From NCBI GenBank assembly GCA_037013495.1, contig JAZDXN010000029.1, forward strand, positions 4,414,501-4,478,500: 64,000 nucleotides of DNA, in the 5' to 3' direction. The stretch is from Hippophae tibetana. Its lineage: Eukaryota > Streptophyta > Magnoliopsida > Rosales > Elaeagnaceae. The notes beneath the pieces are model-generated. The model was given only the letters and a program-made list of their open reading frames with translations, had not been told where the DNA came from and ran no database searches. The position numbers were made by a program, and so were the translations under genes. The stretch's first letter is position 1. The number at the start of each line of letters is the position of its first letter. This document shows positions 48,343-61,488 of the stretch, in pieces.

Positions 48343-49461
48343 GTCGTATCGATTTCCGTAATCTTAGCTGGCCTGGCTATAGAAATTCATTACTTGATCC
48401 TAAATTCCATCATTTACATCACTTATCGAGGGTTTAAAGTTTTTGTCACATATTTTACATTTTTAGTTTTATTCAATAGAGTTGTAATGAAGATAGACGA
48501 TTCGACCAAGAGTATCTTTAAAAATATTCTAATGAATCTTAATATAATACAAATAATTTCATGATCCAACAAAAGAAATGAGAACAAAAAAAGAATAGGA
48601 GTGCTACTTTTTCAAGTTTTCCAAAACATTTTTGAGAAATCGAAGTTGTAGCTTGAAACGGTTATAACTTTTGACTCGTGTGTAAAAACGACTCTTAAAG
48701 TATATCAAACCGAAGGTCACATCGATATCTGTAATCTTAGCTGACCTGGCTATAGAAATTCATTACTTGATCCTAAATTCCATCATTTACATCACTTATC
48801 GAGGGTTTAAAGTTTTTGTCACATATTTTACAATTTTGGTTTTATTCAACACAGTTGTAATGAAGATGGATGAGCCGACCAAGTTTATGTTTAAAAATAA
48901 ACTAATGACCAAGAATATAATACAAATAATTTCATGATCCAATTAAAGAATTCAGAAGAAAAAAGAAGAGGCGTGCTACTGTTCAAAGTTTTAAAAAACA
49001 GTATTTGATAAATCAAAGTTTTACCTTTAAACGGGCATATCGTTTGACTCATGTGTCAAAACGTCTATTATAATAAATCAAACCAAAGGTCGTATCGATT
49101 TCCATAAGCTTAGCTCGCCTAGCTATAGAAATTCATTACTTGATCCTAAATTCCATCATTTACATCACTTATCGAGGGTTTAAAGTTTTTGTCACATATT
49201 TTACAATTTTGGTTTTATTCAACACAGTTGTAATGAAGATGGATGAGCCGACCAAGTGTATGTTTAAAAATAAACTAATGACTAAGAATATAATACAAAT
49301 AATTTCATGATCCAATTGAAGAATTCAGAAGAAAAAAGAAGGGGCGTGCTACTGTTCAAAGTTTTAAAAAACAGTATTTGATAAATCAAAGTTTTACCTT
49401 TAAACGGGCATATCGTTTGACTCATGTGTCAAAACGTCTATTATAATAAATCAAACCAAAG
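48343..49461 (+). repeat. Representative 1119-bp trimer of region V
   Basis: Three monomers of 373 bp each. 48343-48715 is class B with CGTAATCTTAGCTGGCC, AGACGATTCGACC and GAAACGGTTATAAC. 48716-49088 is class A with GTCACATCGATATCTG, AACACAGTTG, CAAGTTTATG, AATGACCAAG and AGAATTCAGAAG. 49089-49461 is class A with CATAAGCTTAGCTCGCC and AACACAGTTG, ending in the TTTGACTCATGTGTC form of the dyad. Confidence 0.9.
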
Positions 49462-52400
49462 GTCGTATCGATTTCCATAAGCTTAGCTCGCCTAGCTATA
49501 GAAATTCATTACTTGATCCTAAATTCCATCATTTACATCACTTATCGAGGGTTTAAAGTTTTTGTCACATATTTTACATTTTTGGTTTTATTCCACACAG
49601 TTGTAATGAAGATAGATGATTCGACCAAGAGTATCTTTAAAAATATTCTAATGAATCTTAATATAATACAAATAATTTCATGATCCAACAAAAGAAATGA
49701 GAACAAAAAAAGAAAAGGAGTGCTACTTTTTCAAGTTTTCCAAAACATTTTTGAGAAATCGAAGTTGTAGCTTGAAACGGTTATAACTTTTGAATCGTGT
49801 GTAAAAACGACTCTTAAAGTATATCAAACCGAAGGTCACATCGATATCTGTAATCTTAGCTGACCTGGCTATAGAAATTCATTACTTGATCCTAAATTCC
49901 ATCATTTACATCACTTATCGAGGGTTTAAAGTTTTTGTCACATATTTTACAATTTTGGTTTTATTCAACACAGTTGTAATGAAGATGGATGAGCCGACCA
50001 AGTGTATGTTTAAAAATAAACTAATGACCAAGAATATAATACAAATAATTTCATGATCCAATTAAAGAATTAAGAAGAAAAAAGAAGAGGCGTGCTACTG
50101 TTCAAAGTTTTAAAAAACAGTATTTGATAAATCAAAGTTTTACCTTTAAACGGGCATAACGTTTGACTCGTGTGTCAAAACGTCTATTATAATAAATCAA
50201 ACCAAAGGTCGTATCGATTTCCATAAGCTTAGCTAGCCTAGCTATAGAAATTCATTACTTGATCCTAAATTCCATCATTTACATCACTTATCGAGGGTTT
50301 AAAGTTTTTGTCACATATTTTACAATTTTGGTTTTATTCAACAGAGTTGTAATGAAGATGGATGAGCCGACCAAGTGAATGTTTAAAAATAAACTAATGA
50401 CTAAGAATATAATACAAATAATTTCATGATCCAATTGAAGAATTGAGAAGAAAAAAGAAGAGGCGTGCTACTGTTCAAAGTTTTAAAAAACAGTATTTGA
50501 TAAATCAAAGTTTTACGTTTAAACGGGCATATCGTTAGACTCATGTGTCAAAACGTCTATTATAATAAATCAAACCAAAGGTCGTATCGATTTCCGTAAT
50601 CTTAGCTGGCCTGGCTATAGAAATTCATTACTTGATCCTAAATTCCATCATTTACATCACTTATCGAGGGTTTAAAGTTTTTGTCACATATTTTACATTT
50701 TTAGTTTTATTCAATAGAGTTGTAATGAAGATAGACGATTCGACCAAGAGTATGTTTAAAAATATTCTAATGAATCTTAATATAATACAAATAATTTCAT
50801 GATCCAACAAAACAAATGAGAACAAAAAAAGAAAAGGAGTGCTACTTTTTCAAGTTTTCCAAAACATTTTTGAGAAATCGGAGTTGTAGCTTGAAACGGT
50901 TATAATTTTTGACTCGTGTGTAAAAACGACTCTTAAAGTATATCAAACCGAAGGTCACATCGATATCTGTAATCTTAGCTGACCTAGCTATAGAAATTCA
51001 TTACTTGATCCTAAATTCCATCATTTACATCACTTATCGAGGGTTTAAAGTTTTTGTCACATATTTTACAATTTTGGTTTTATTCAACACAGTTGTAATG
51101 AAGATGGATGAGCCGACCAAGTTTATGTTTAAAAATAAACTAATGACCAAGAATATAATACAAATAATTTCATGATCCAATTAAAGAATTCAGAAGAAAA
51201 AAGAAGAGGCGTGCTACTGTTCAAAGTTTTAAAAAACAGTATTTGATAAATCAAAGTTTTACCTTTAAACGGGCATATCGTTTGACTCATGTGTCAAAAC
51301 GTCTATTATAATAAATCAAACCAAAGGTCGTATCGATTTCCATAAGCTTAGCTAGCCTAGCTATAGAAATTCATTACTTGATCCTAAATTCCATCATTTA
51401 CATCACTTATCGAGGGTTTAAAGTTTTGTCACATATTTTACAATTTTGGTTTTATTCAACAGAGTTGTAATGAAGATGGATGAGCCGACCAAGTGTATGT
51501 TTAAAAATAAACTAATGACTAAGAATATAATACAAATAATTTCATGATCCAATTGAAGAATTGAGAAGAAAAAAGAAGAGGCGTGCTACTGTTCAAAGTT
51601 TTAAAAAACAATATTTGATAAATCAAAGTTTTACGTTTAAACGTGCATATCGTTAGACTCATGTGTCAAAACGTCTATTATAATAAATCAAACCAAAGGT
51701 CGTATCGATTTCCGTAATCTTAGCTGGCCTGGCTATAGAAATTCATTACTTGATCCTAAATTCCATCATTTACATCACTTATCGAGGGTTTAAAGTTTTT
51801 GTCACATATTTTACATTTTTAGTTTTATTCAATAGAGTTGTAATGAAGATAGACGATTCGACCAAGAGTATGTTTAAAAATATTCTAATGAATCTTAATA
51901 TAATACAAATAATTTCATGATCCAACAAAACAAATGAGAACAAAAAAAGAAAAGGAGTGCTACTTTTTCAAGTTTTCCAAAACATTTTTGAGAAATCGGA
52001 GTTGTAGCTTGAAACGGTTATAATTTTTGACTCGTGTGTAAAAACGACTCTTAAAGTATATCAAACCGAAGGTCACATCGATATCTGTAATCTTAGCTGA
52101 CCTAGCTATAGAAATTCATTACTTGATCCTAAATTCCATCATTTACATCACTTATCGAGGGTTTAAAGTTTTTGTCACATATTTTACAATTTTGGTTTTA
52201 TTCAACACAGTTGTAATGAAGATGGATGAGCCGACCAAGTTTATGTTTAAAAATAAACTAATGACCAAGAATATAATACAAATAATTTCATGATCCAATT
52301 AAAGAATTCAGAAGAAAAAAGAAGAGGCGTGCTACTGTTCAAAGTTTTAAAAAACAGTATTTGATAAATCAAAGTTTTACCTTTAAACGGGCATATCGTT

Positions 52401-55400
52401 TGACTCATGTGTCAAAACGTCTATTATAATAAATCAAACCAAAGGTCGTATCGATTTCCATAAGCTTAGCTCGCCTAGCTATAGAAATTCATTACTTGAT
52501 CCTAAATTCCATCATTTACATCACTTATCGAGGGTTTAAAGTTTTTGTCACATATTTTACAATTTTGGTTTTATTCAACAGAGTTGTAATGAAGATGGAT
52601 GAGCCGACCAAGTGTATGTTTAAAAATAAACTAATGACTAAGAATATAATACAAATAATTTCATGATCCAATTGAAGAATTTAGAAGAAAAAAGAAGGGG
52701 CGTGCTACTGTTCAAAGTTTTAAAAAACAGTATTTGATAAATCAAAGTTTTACCTTTAAACGGGCATATCGTTTGACTCATGTGTCAAAACGTCTATTAT
52801 AATAAATCAAACCAAAGGTCGTATCGATTTCCATAAGCTTAGCTCGCCTAGCTATAGAAAGTCATTACTTGATCCTAAATTCCATCATTTACATCACTTA
52901 TCGAGGGTTTAAAGTTTTTGTCACATATTTTACATTTTTAGTTTTATTCAATAGAGTTGTAATGAAGATAGACGATTCGACCAAGAGTATGTTTAAAAAT
53001 ATTCTAATGAATCTTAATATAATACAAATAATTTCATGATCCAACAAAACAAATGAGAACAAAAAAAGAAAAGGAGTGCTACTTTTTCAAGTTTTCCAAA
53101 ACATTTTTGAGAAATCGGAGTTGTAGCTTGAAACGGTTATAATTTTTGACTCGTGTGTAAAAACGACTCTTAAAGTATATCAAACCGAAGGTCACATCGA
53201 TATCTGTAATCTTAGCTGACCTAGCTATAGAAATTCATTACTTGATCCTAAATTCCATCATTTACATCACTTATCGAGGGTTTAAAGTTTTTGTCACATA
53301 TTTTACAATTTTGGTTTTATTCAACACAGTTGTAATGAAGATGGATGAGCCGACCAAGTTTATGTTTAAAAATAAACTAATGACCAAGAATATAATACAA
53401 ATAATTTCATGATCCAATTAAAGAATTCAGAAGAAAAAAGAAGAGGCGTGCTACTGTTCAAAGTTTTAAAAAACAGTATTTGATAAATCAAAGTTTTACC
53501 TTTAAACGGGCATATCGTTTGACTCATGTGTCAAAACGTCTATTATAATAAATCAAACCAAAGGTCGTATCGATTTCCATAAGCTTAGCTCGCCTAGCTA
53601 TAGAAATTCATTACTTGATCCTAAATTCCATCATTTACATCACTTATCGAGGGTTTAAAGTTTTTGTCACATATTTTACAATTTTGGTTTTATTCAACAG
53701 AGTTGTAATGAAGATGGATGAGCCGACCAAGTGTATGTTTAAAAATAAACTAATGACTAAGAATATAATACAAATAATTTCATGATCCAATTGAAGAATT
53801 GAGAAGAAAAAAGAAGAGGCGTGCTACTGTTCAAAGTTTTAAAAAACAATATTTGATAAATCAAAGTTTTACGTTTAAACGGGCATATCGTTAGACTCAT
53901 GTGTCAAAACGTCTATTATAATAAATCAAACCAAAGGTCGTATCGATTTCCGTAATCTTAGCTGGCCTGGCTATAGAAATTCATTACTTGATCCTAAATT
54001 CCATCATTTACATCACTTATCGAGGGTTTAAAGTTTTTGTCACATATTTTACATTTTTAGTTTTATTCAATAGAGTTGTAATGAAGATAGACGATTCGAC
54101 CAAGAGTATGTTTAAAAATATTCTAATGAATCTTAATATAATACAAATAATTTCATGATCCAACAAAACAAATGAGAACAAAAAAAGAAAAGGAGTGCTA
54201 CTTTTTCAAGTTTTCCAAAACATTTTTGAGAAATCGAAGTTGTAGCTTGAAACGGTTATAACTTTTGACTCGTGTGTAAAAACGACTCTTAAAGTATATC
54301 AAACCGAAGGTCACATCGATATCTGTAATCTTAGCTGACCTGGCTATAGAAATTCATTACTTGATCCTAAATTCCATCATTTACATCACTTATCGAGGGT
54401 TTAAAGTTTTTGTCACATATTTTACAATTTTGGTTTTATTCAACACAGTTGTAATGAAGATGGATGAGCCGACCAAGTTTATGTTTAAAAATAAACTAAT
54501 GACCAAGAATATAATACAAATAATTTCATGATCCAATTAAAGAATTCAGAAGAAAAAAGAAGAGGCGTGCTACTGTTCAAAGTTTTAAAAAACAGTATTT
54601 GATAAATCAAAGTTTTACCTTTAAACGGGCATATCGTTTGACTCATGTGTCAAAACGTCTATTATAATAAATCAAACCAAAGGTCGTATCGATTTCCATA
54701 AGCTTAGCTCGCCTAGCTATAGAAATTCATTACTTGATCCTAAATTCCATCATTTACATCACTTATCGAGGGTTTAAAGTTTTTGTCACATATTTTACAA
54801 TTTTGGTTTTATTCAACACAGTTGTAATGAAGATGGATGAGCCGACCAAGTGTATGTTTAAAAATAAACTAATGACTAAGAATATAATACAAATAATTTC
54901 ATGATCCAATTGAAGAATTCAGAAGAAAAAAGAAGGGGCGTGCTACTGTTCAAAGTTTTAAAAAACAGTATTTGATAAATCAAAGTTTTACCTTTAAACG
55001 GGCATATCGTTTGACTCATGTGTCAAAACGTCTATTATAATAAATCAAACCAAAGGTCGTATCGATTTCCATAAGCTTAGCTCGCCTAGCTATAGAAATT
55101 CATTACTTGATCCTAAATTCCATCATTTACATCACTTATCGAGGGTTTAAAGTTTTTGTCACATATTTTACATTTTTGGTTTTATTCCACAAAGTTGTAA
55201 TGAAGATAGATGATTCGACCAAGAGTATCTTTAAAAATATTCTAATGAATCTTAATATAATACAAATAATTTCATGATCCAACAAAAGAAATGAGAACAA
55301 AAAAAGAAAAGGAGTGCTACTTTTTCAAGTTTTCCAAAACATTTTTGAGAAATCGAAGTTGTAGCTTGAAACGGTTATAACTTTTGAATCGTGTGTAAAA

Positions 55401-58400
55401 ACGACTCTTAAAGTATATCAAACCGAAGGTCACATCGATATCTGTAATCTTAGCTGACCTGGCTATAGAAATTCATTACTTGATCCTAAATTCCATCATT
55501 TACATCACTTATCGAGGGTTTAAAGTTTTTGTCACATATTTTACAATTTTGGTTTTATTCAACACAGTTGTAATGAAGATGGATGAGCCGACCAAGTGTA
55601 TGTTTAAAAATAAACTAATGACCAAGAATATAATACAAATAATTTCATGATCCAATTAAAGAATTAAGAAGAAAAAAGAAGAGGCGTGCTACTGTTCAAA
55701 GTTTTAAAAAACAGTATTTGATAAATCAAAGTTTTACCTTTAAACGGGCATAACGTTTGACTCGTGTGTCAAAACGTCTATTATAATAAATCAAACCAAA
55801 GGTCGTATCGATTTCCATAAGCTTAGCTAGCCTAGCTATAGAAATTCATTACTTGATCCTAAATTCCATCATTTACATCACTTATCGAGGGTTTAAAGTT
55901 TTTGTCACATATTTTACAATTTTGGTTTTATTCAACAGAGTTGTAATGAAGATGGATGAGCCGACCAAGTGTATGTTTAAAAATAAACTAATGACTAAGA
56001 ATATAATACAAATAATTTCATGATCCAATTGAAGAATTGAGAAGAAAAAAGAAGAGGCGTGCTACTGTTCAAAGTTTTAAAAAACAATATTTGATAAATC
56101 AAAGTTTTACGTTTAAACGTGCATATCGTTAGACTCATGTGTCAAAACGTCTATTATAATAAATCAAACCAAAGGTCGTATCGATTTCCGTAATCTTAGC
56201 TGGCCTGGCTATAGAAATTCATTACTTGATCCTAAATTCCATCATTTACATCACTTATCGAGGGTTTAAAGTTTTTGTCACATATTTTACATTTTTAGTT
56301 TTATTCAATAGAGTTGTAATGAAGATAGACGATTCGACCAAGAGTATGTTTAAAAATATTCTAATGAATCTTAATATAATACAAATAATTTCATGATCCA
56401 ACAAAACAAATGAGAACAAAAAAAGAAAAGGAGTGCTACTTTTTCAAGTTTTCCAAAACATTTTTGAGAAATCGGAGTTGTAGCTTGAAACGGTTATAAT
56501 TTTTGACTCGTGTGTAAAAACGACTCTTAAAGTATATCAAACCGAAGGTCACATCGATATCTGTAATCTTAGCTGACCTAGCTATAGAAATTCATTACTT
56601 GATCCTAAATTCCATCATTTACATCACTTATCGAGGGTTTAAAGTTTTTGTCACATATTTTACAATTTTGGTTTTATTCAACACAGTTGTAATGAAGATG
56701 GATGAGCCGACCAAGTTTATGTTTAAAAATAAACTAATGACCAAGAATATAATACAAATAATTTCATGATCCAATTAAAGAATTCAGAAGAAAAAAGAAG
56801 AGGCGTGCTACTGTTCAAAGTTTTAAAAAACAGTATTTGATAAATCAAAGTTTTACCTTTAAACGGGCATATCGTTTGACTCATGTGTCAAAACGTCTAT
56901 TATAATAAATCAAACCAAAGGTCGTATCGATTTCCATAAGCTTAGCTCGCCTAGCTATAGAAATTCATTACTTGATCCTAAATTCCATCATTTACATCAC
57001 TTATCGAGGGTTTAAAGTTTTTGTCACATATTTTACAATTTTGGTTTTATTCAACAGAGTTGTAATGAAGATGGATGAGCCGACCAAGTGTATGTTTAAA
57101 AATAAACTAATGACTAAGAATATAATACAAATAATTTCATGATCCAATTGAAGAATTTAGAAGAAAAAAGAAGGGGCGTGCTACTGTTCAAAGTTTTAAA
57201 AAACAGTATTTGATAAATCAAAGTTTTACCTTTAAACGGGCATATCGTTTGACTCATGTGTCAAAACGTCTATTATAATAAATCAAACCAAAGGTCGTAT
57301 CGATTTCCATAAGCTTAGCTCGCCTAGCTATAGAAAGTCATTACTTGATCCTAAATTCCATCATTTACATCACTTATCGAGGGTTTAAAGTTTTTGTCAC
57401 ATATTTTACATTTTTAGTTTTATTCAATAGAGTTGTAATGAAGATAGACGATTCGACCAAGAGTATCTTTAAAAATATTCTAATGAATCTTAATATAATA
57501 CAAATAATTTCATGATCCAACAAAAGAAATGAGAACAAAAAAAGAAAAGGAGTGCTACTTTTTCAAGTTTTCCAAAACATTTTTGAGAAATCGAAGTTGT
57601 AGCTTGAAACGGTTATAACTTTTGACTCGTGTTAAAAAACGACTCTTAAAGTATATCAAACCGAAGGTCACATCGATATCTGTAATCTTAGCTGACCTGG
57701 CTATAGAAATTCATTACTTGATCCTAAATTCCATCATTTACATCACTTATCGAGGGTTTAAAGTTTTTGTCACATATTTTACAATTTTGCTTTTATTCAA
57801 CACAGTTGTAATGAAGATGGATGAGCCGACCAAGTTTATATTTAAAAATAAACTAATGACTAAGAATATAATACAAATAATTTCATGATCCAATTAAAGA
57901 ATTCAGTAGAAAAAAGAAGAGGCGTGCAACTGTTCAATGTTTTAAAAAACCGTATTTGATAAATGAAAGTTTTACCTTTAAACGGGCATAACGTTTGACT
58001 CGTGCGTCAAAACGTCTATTATAATAAATCCAACCAAAGGTCGTATCGATTTCCATAATCTTAGCTAGCCTAGCTATAGAAATTCATTACTTGATCCTAA
58101 ATTCCATCATTTACATCAATTATCGAGGGTTTAAAGTTTTTGTCACATATTTTACAATTTTGGTTTTATTCAACAGAGTTGTAGTGAATATGGATGAGGC
58201 GACCAAGTGTATGTTTAAAAATAAACTAATGACTAAGAATATAATACAAATAATTTCATGATCCAACTAAAGAAATGAGAAGAAAAAAGAAGAGGCATGC
58301 TACTGTTCAAAGTTTTAAAAAACAATATTTGATAAATCGAAGTTTTACGTTTAAACGGGCCTAACGTTTGACTCGTGTGTCAAAATGTCTATTATAATAA

Positions 58401-58507
58401 ATCAAACCAAAGGTCGTATCGATTTCCATAATCTTAGCTAGCGTGGCAATAGAAATTCATTACTTGATCCTAAATTCCATCATTTACATAACTTATCGAG
58501 GGATTAA

Positions 58508-60646
58508 AGTTTTTGTCACATATTTTACATTTTTGATTTTATTCAACAAAGTTGTAATGAAGATAGGTGAGTCGACCAAGAGTATGTTTAAAAATATTCT
58601 AATGAATCTTAATATAATACAAATAATTTCATGATCCAACAAAAGAAATGAGAACACAAAAAGAAAAGGAGTGCTACTTTTGGAAGTTTTCCAAAACATA
58701 TTTTAGAAATCGGAGTTGTAGCTTGAAACGGTCATAACTTTTGACTCGTATGTGAAAACGACTATTATAATAAATCAAACCAAAGGTTGCATCGATATCT
58801 ATAATCTTAGCTGACCTGGGTATAGAAATTCATTTCTTGATCCTAAATTCTATAATTTACATCACTTATCGAGGGTCTAAAGTTTTTGTCACATATTTTA
58901 CATTTTTGATTTTATTCAAGAGAGTTGTAATGAAGATGGATGAGCCGACCAAGTGTATGTTTAAAAATAAACTAATGACTATGAATATAACACAAATAAT
59001 TTCATGATCCAATTAAAGAAATGAGAAGCAAAAAGAATAGGCGTGCTACTGTTCATAGTTTTAAAAAACAATATTTGATAAATCAAAGTTTTACCTTTAA
59101 ACGGGCATAACGTTTGAGTCGTGTGTCAAAACGTCTATTATAATAAATGAAACTGAAGGTCGTATCAATTTCCATAATCTTAGCTGGCCTGGCTATAGAA
59201 ATTCATTACTTGATCCTAAATTCCATCATTTACATCACTTATCGAGGGTTTAAAGTTTTTGTCACATATTTTACAATTTTGGTTTTATTCAATAGAGTTG
59301 TAATGAAGATGGATGAGCCGACCAAGAGTATCTTTAAAAATAAACTAATGACTACAAATATAGTACAAATAATTTCATGATCCAACAAAAGAAATGAGAA
59401 GAAAAAAGATGAGGGGTGCTACTTTTCAAAGTTTTAAAAAACAATATTTGATAAATCGAAGTTTTACCTTTAAACGGGCATAACGTTTGACTCGTGTGTA
59501 AAAACGTCTATTATAATAAATCAAACCAAAGGTCTTATCGATATCCATAATCTTAGCTGGCGTGGCTATAGAAATTTATTACTTGATCCTAAATTCCATC
59601 ATTTACATTACTTATCGAGGGTTTAAAGTTTTTGTCACATATTTTACATTTTTGGTTTTATTCAACAGAGTTGTAATGAAAATGGATGAGCAAAACAAGT
59701 GTATGTTTAAAAATAAACTAATGACTAAGAATATAATACAAATAATTTCATGATCCAATTAAAGAAATGAGAAGAAAAAAGAACAGGCGTGCTACTGTTC
59801 AAAGTTTTAAAAAACAATATTTGATAAATCGAAGTTTTACCTTTAAATGGGCATAACGTTTGACTCGTGTGTCAAAACGTCTATTATAATCAATCAAACC
59901 AAAGGTCGTATCGATATCCATAATCTTAGCTGGCGTGGCTATAGAAATTCATTACTTGATCCAAAATTCCATCATTTACATTACTTATCGAGGGTTTAAA
60001 GTTTTTGTCACATATTTTACATTTTTGGTTTTATTCAATAGAGTTGTAATGAAGATGGATGAGGCGAACAAGTGTATGTTTAAAAATAAACTAATGACTA
60101 AGAATATAATACAAATAATTTCATGATCCAATTAATGAAATGAGAAGAAAAAAGAAAAGGGGTGCTACTGTTCAAAGTTTTAAAAAACAATATTTAATAA
60201 ATCAAAGTTTTACCTTTAAACTCGCATAACGTTTGACTCGTGTGTCAAAACGTCTATTATAATAATTCAAACCAATGGTCGTATCGATTTTCATAATCTT
60301 AGGTGGCCTGGCTATAGAAATTCATTACTTGATCCTAAATTCCATCATTTACATCACTTATCGAGGGTTTAAAGTTTTTGTCACATATTTTACATTTTTG
60401 GTTTTATTCAATAGAGTTGTAATGAAGATAGATGATTCGACCAAGAGTATGTTTAAAAATATTCTAATGAATCTTAATATAATACAAATAATTTCATGAT
60501 CCAACAAAAGAAATGAGAAGAAAAAAAGAAAAGGAGTGCTACTTTTTAAAGTTTTCTGAAAACATATTTGAGAAATCGGAATTGTAGATTGAAACGGTCA
60601 TAAATTTTGACTCTTTGTCAAAACATCTATTATAATAAATCAAACC
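58508..60646 (+). repeat. Left copy of the region VI duplication
   Basis: It shares with 61489-64000 a long list of private variants in the same order: TTTTGGAAGTTTTCC, CTCGTATGTGAAAACG or its close form, ACTATGAATATAACAC, GAGTCGTGTG, CAAACTGAAGG or its close form, CTACAAATATAGTAC, GGTCTTATCG, TATAATCAATC, ATTAATGAAATG and TTTCTGAAAAC. The offset is 2981 bp at the left and 3354 bp at the right, because the other copy has one monomer more. The left boundary lies near 58508, where the flanks stop matching. Confidence 0.85.
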
Positions 60647-61488
60647 AAAAGTCGCATCGATATCTATAATCTTAGCTGACCTGGCTATAGAAATTCATTA
60701 CTTGATCCTAAATTCCATCATTTACATTACTTATCGAGGGTTTAAAGTTTTTGTCACATATTTTACATTTTTGGTTGTATTCACTAGAGTTGTAATGAAA
60801 ATGGATGAGCCGAACAAGTGTATGTTTAAAAATAAACTAATGACTAAGAATATAATACAAATAATTTCATGATCCAAATAAAGAAATGAGAAGAAAAAAG
60901 AAGAGGCGTGCTACTGTTCAAAGTTTTAAAAACAAATTTGATAAATCGAAGTTTTACGTTTAAACGGGCATAACGTTTGACTCGTGTGTCAAAACGTCTA
61001 TTATAATAAATCAAACCAATGGTCGTATCGATTTCCGTAATCTTAGCTGGCCTGGCTATAGAAATTCATTAATAGATCCTAAATTCCATCATTTACATCA
61101 CTTATCGAGGGTTTAAAGTTTTTGTCACATATTTTACATTTTTGGTTTTATTCCACAAAGTTGTAAGGAAGATAGATGAGTCGACCAAGAGTATGTTTAA
61201 AAATATTCTAATGAATCTTAATATAATACAAATAATTTCATGATCCAACAAAAGAAATGAGATCAAAAAAAGAAAAGGAGTGCTACTTTTTGAAGTTTTC
61301 CAAACATATTTGAGAAATCGGATTTGTACCTTGAAACGGTCATAACTTTTAACTCGTGTTTAAAAATGATTATTAAAGTATATCAAGCCGAAGGTCGTAT
61401 CGATATCCATAATATTAGCTGACCTGGCAATATAAATTCATTACTTAATCCAAAATTCCATCATTTACATTACTTATCGAGGGTTTAA

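Larger units (their letters stand above)
46478..58412 (+). repeat. Trimeric B-A-A array right of the LTR (region V, right part)
   Basis: B-class TTCTAATGAATC segments lie at 47408, 48527, 49646, 50765, 51883, 53002, 54121, 55240, 56359 and 57478, so ten in a row are 1118-1119 bp apart. The monomer subtypes are the same as left of the LTR. Between the last B left of the LTR (43846) and the first on the right (47408) there are four monomers once the LTR and one duplication are removed; the extra one is the A monomer near 46855-47225. Larger units are nested: 51.34-52.98 kb matches 55.82-57.46 kb, with the private GAAAGTCATTAC and AAGAATTTAGAAG variants, offset about 4476 bp or four trimers. The rare GAATCGTGTG variant is at 43991, 49791 and 55385. 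Confidence 0.93.
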
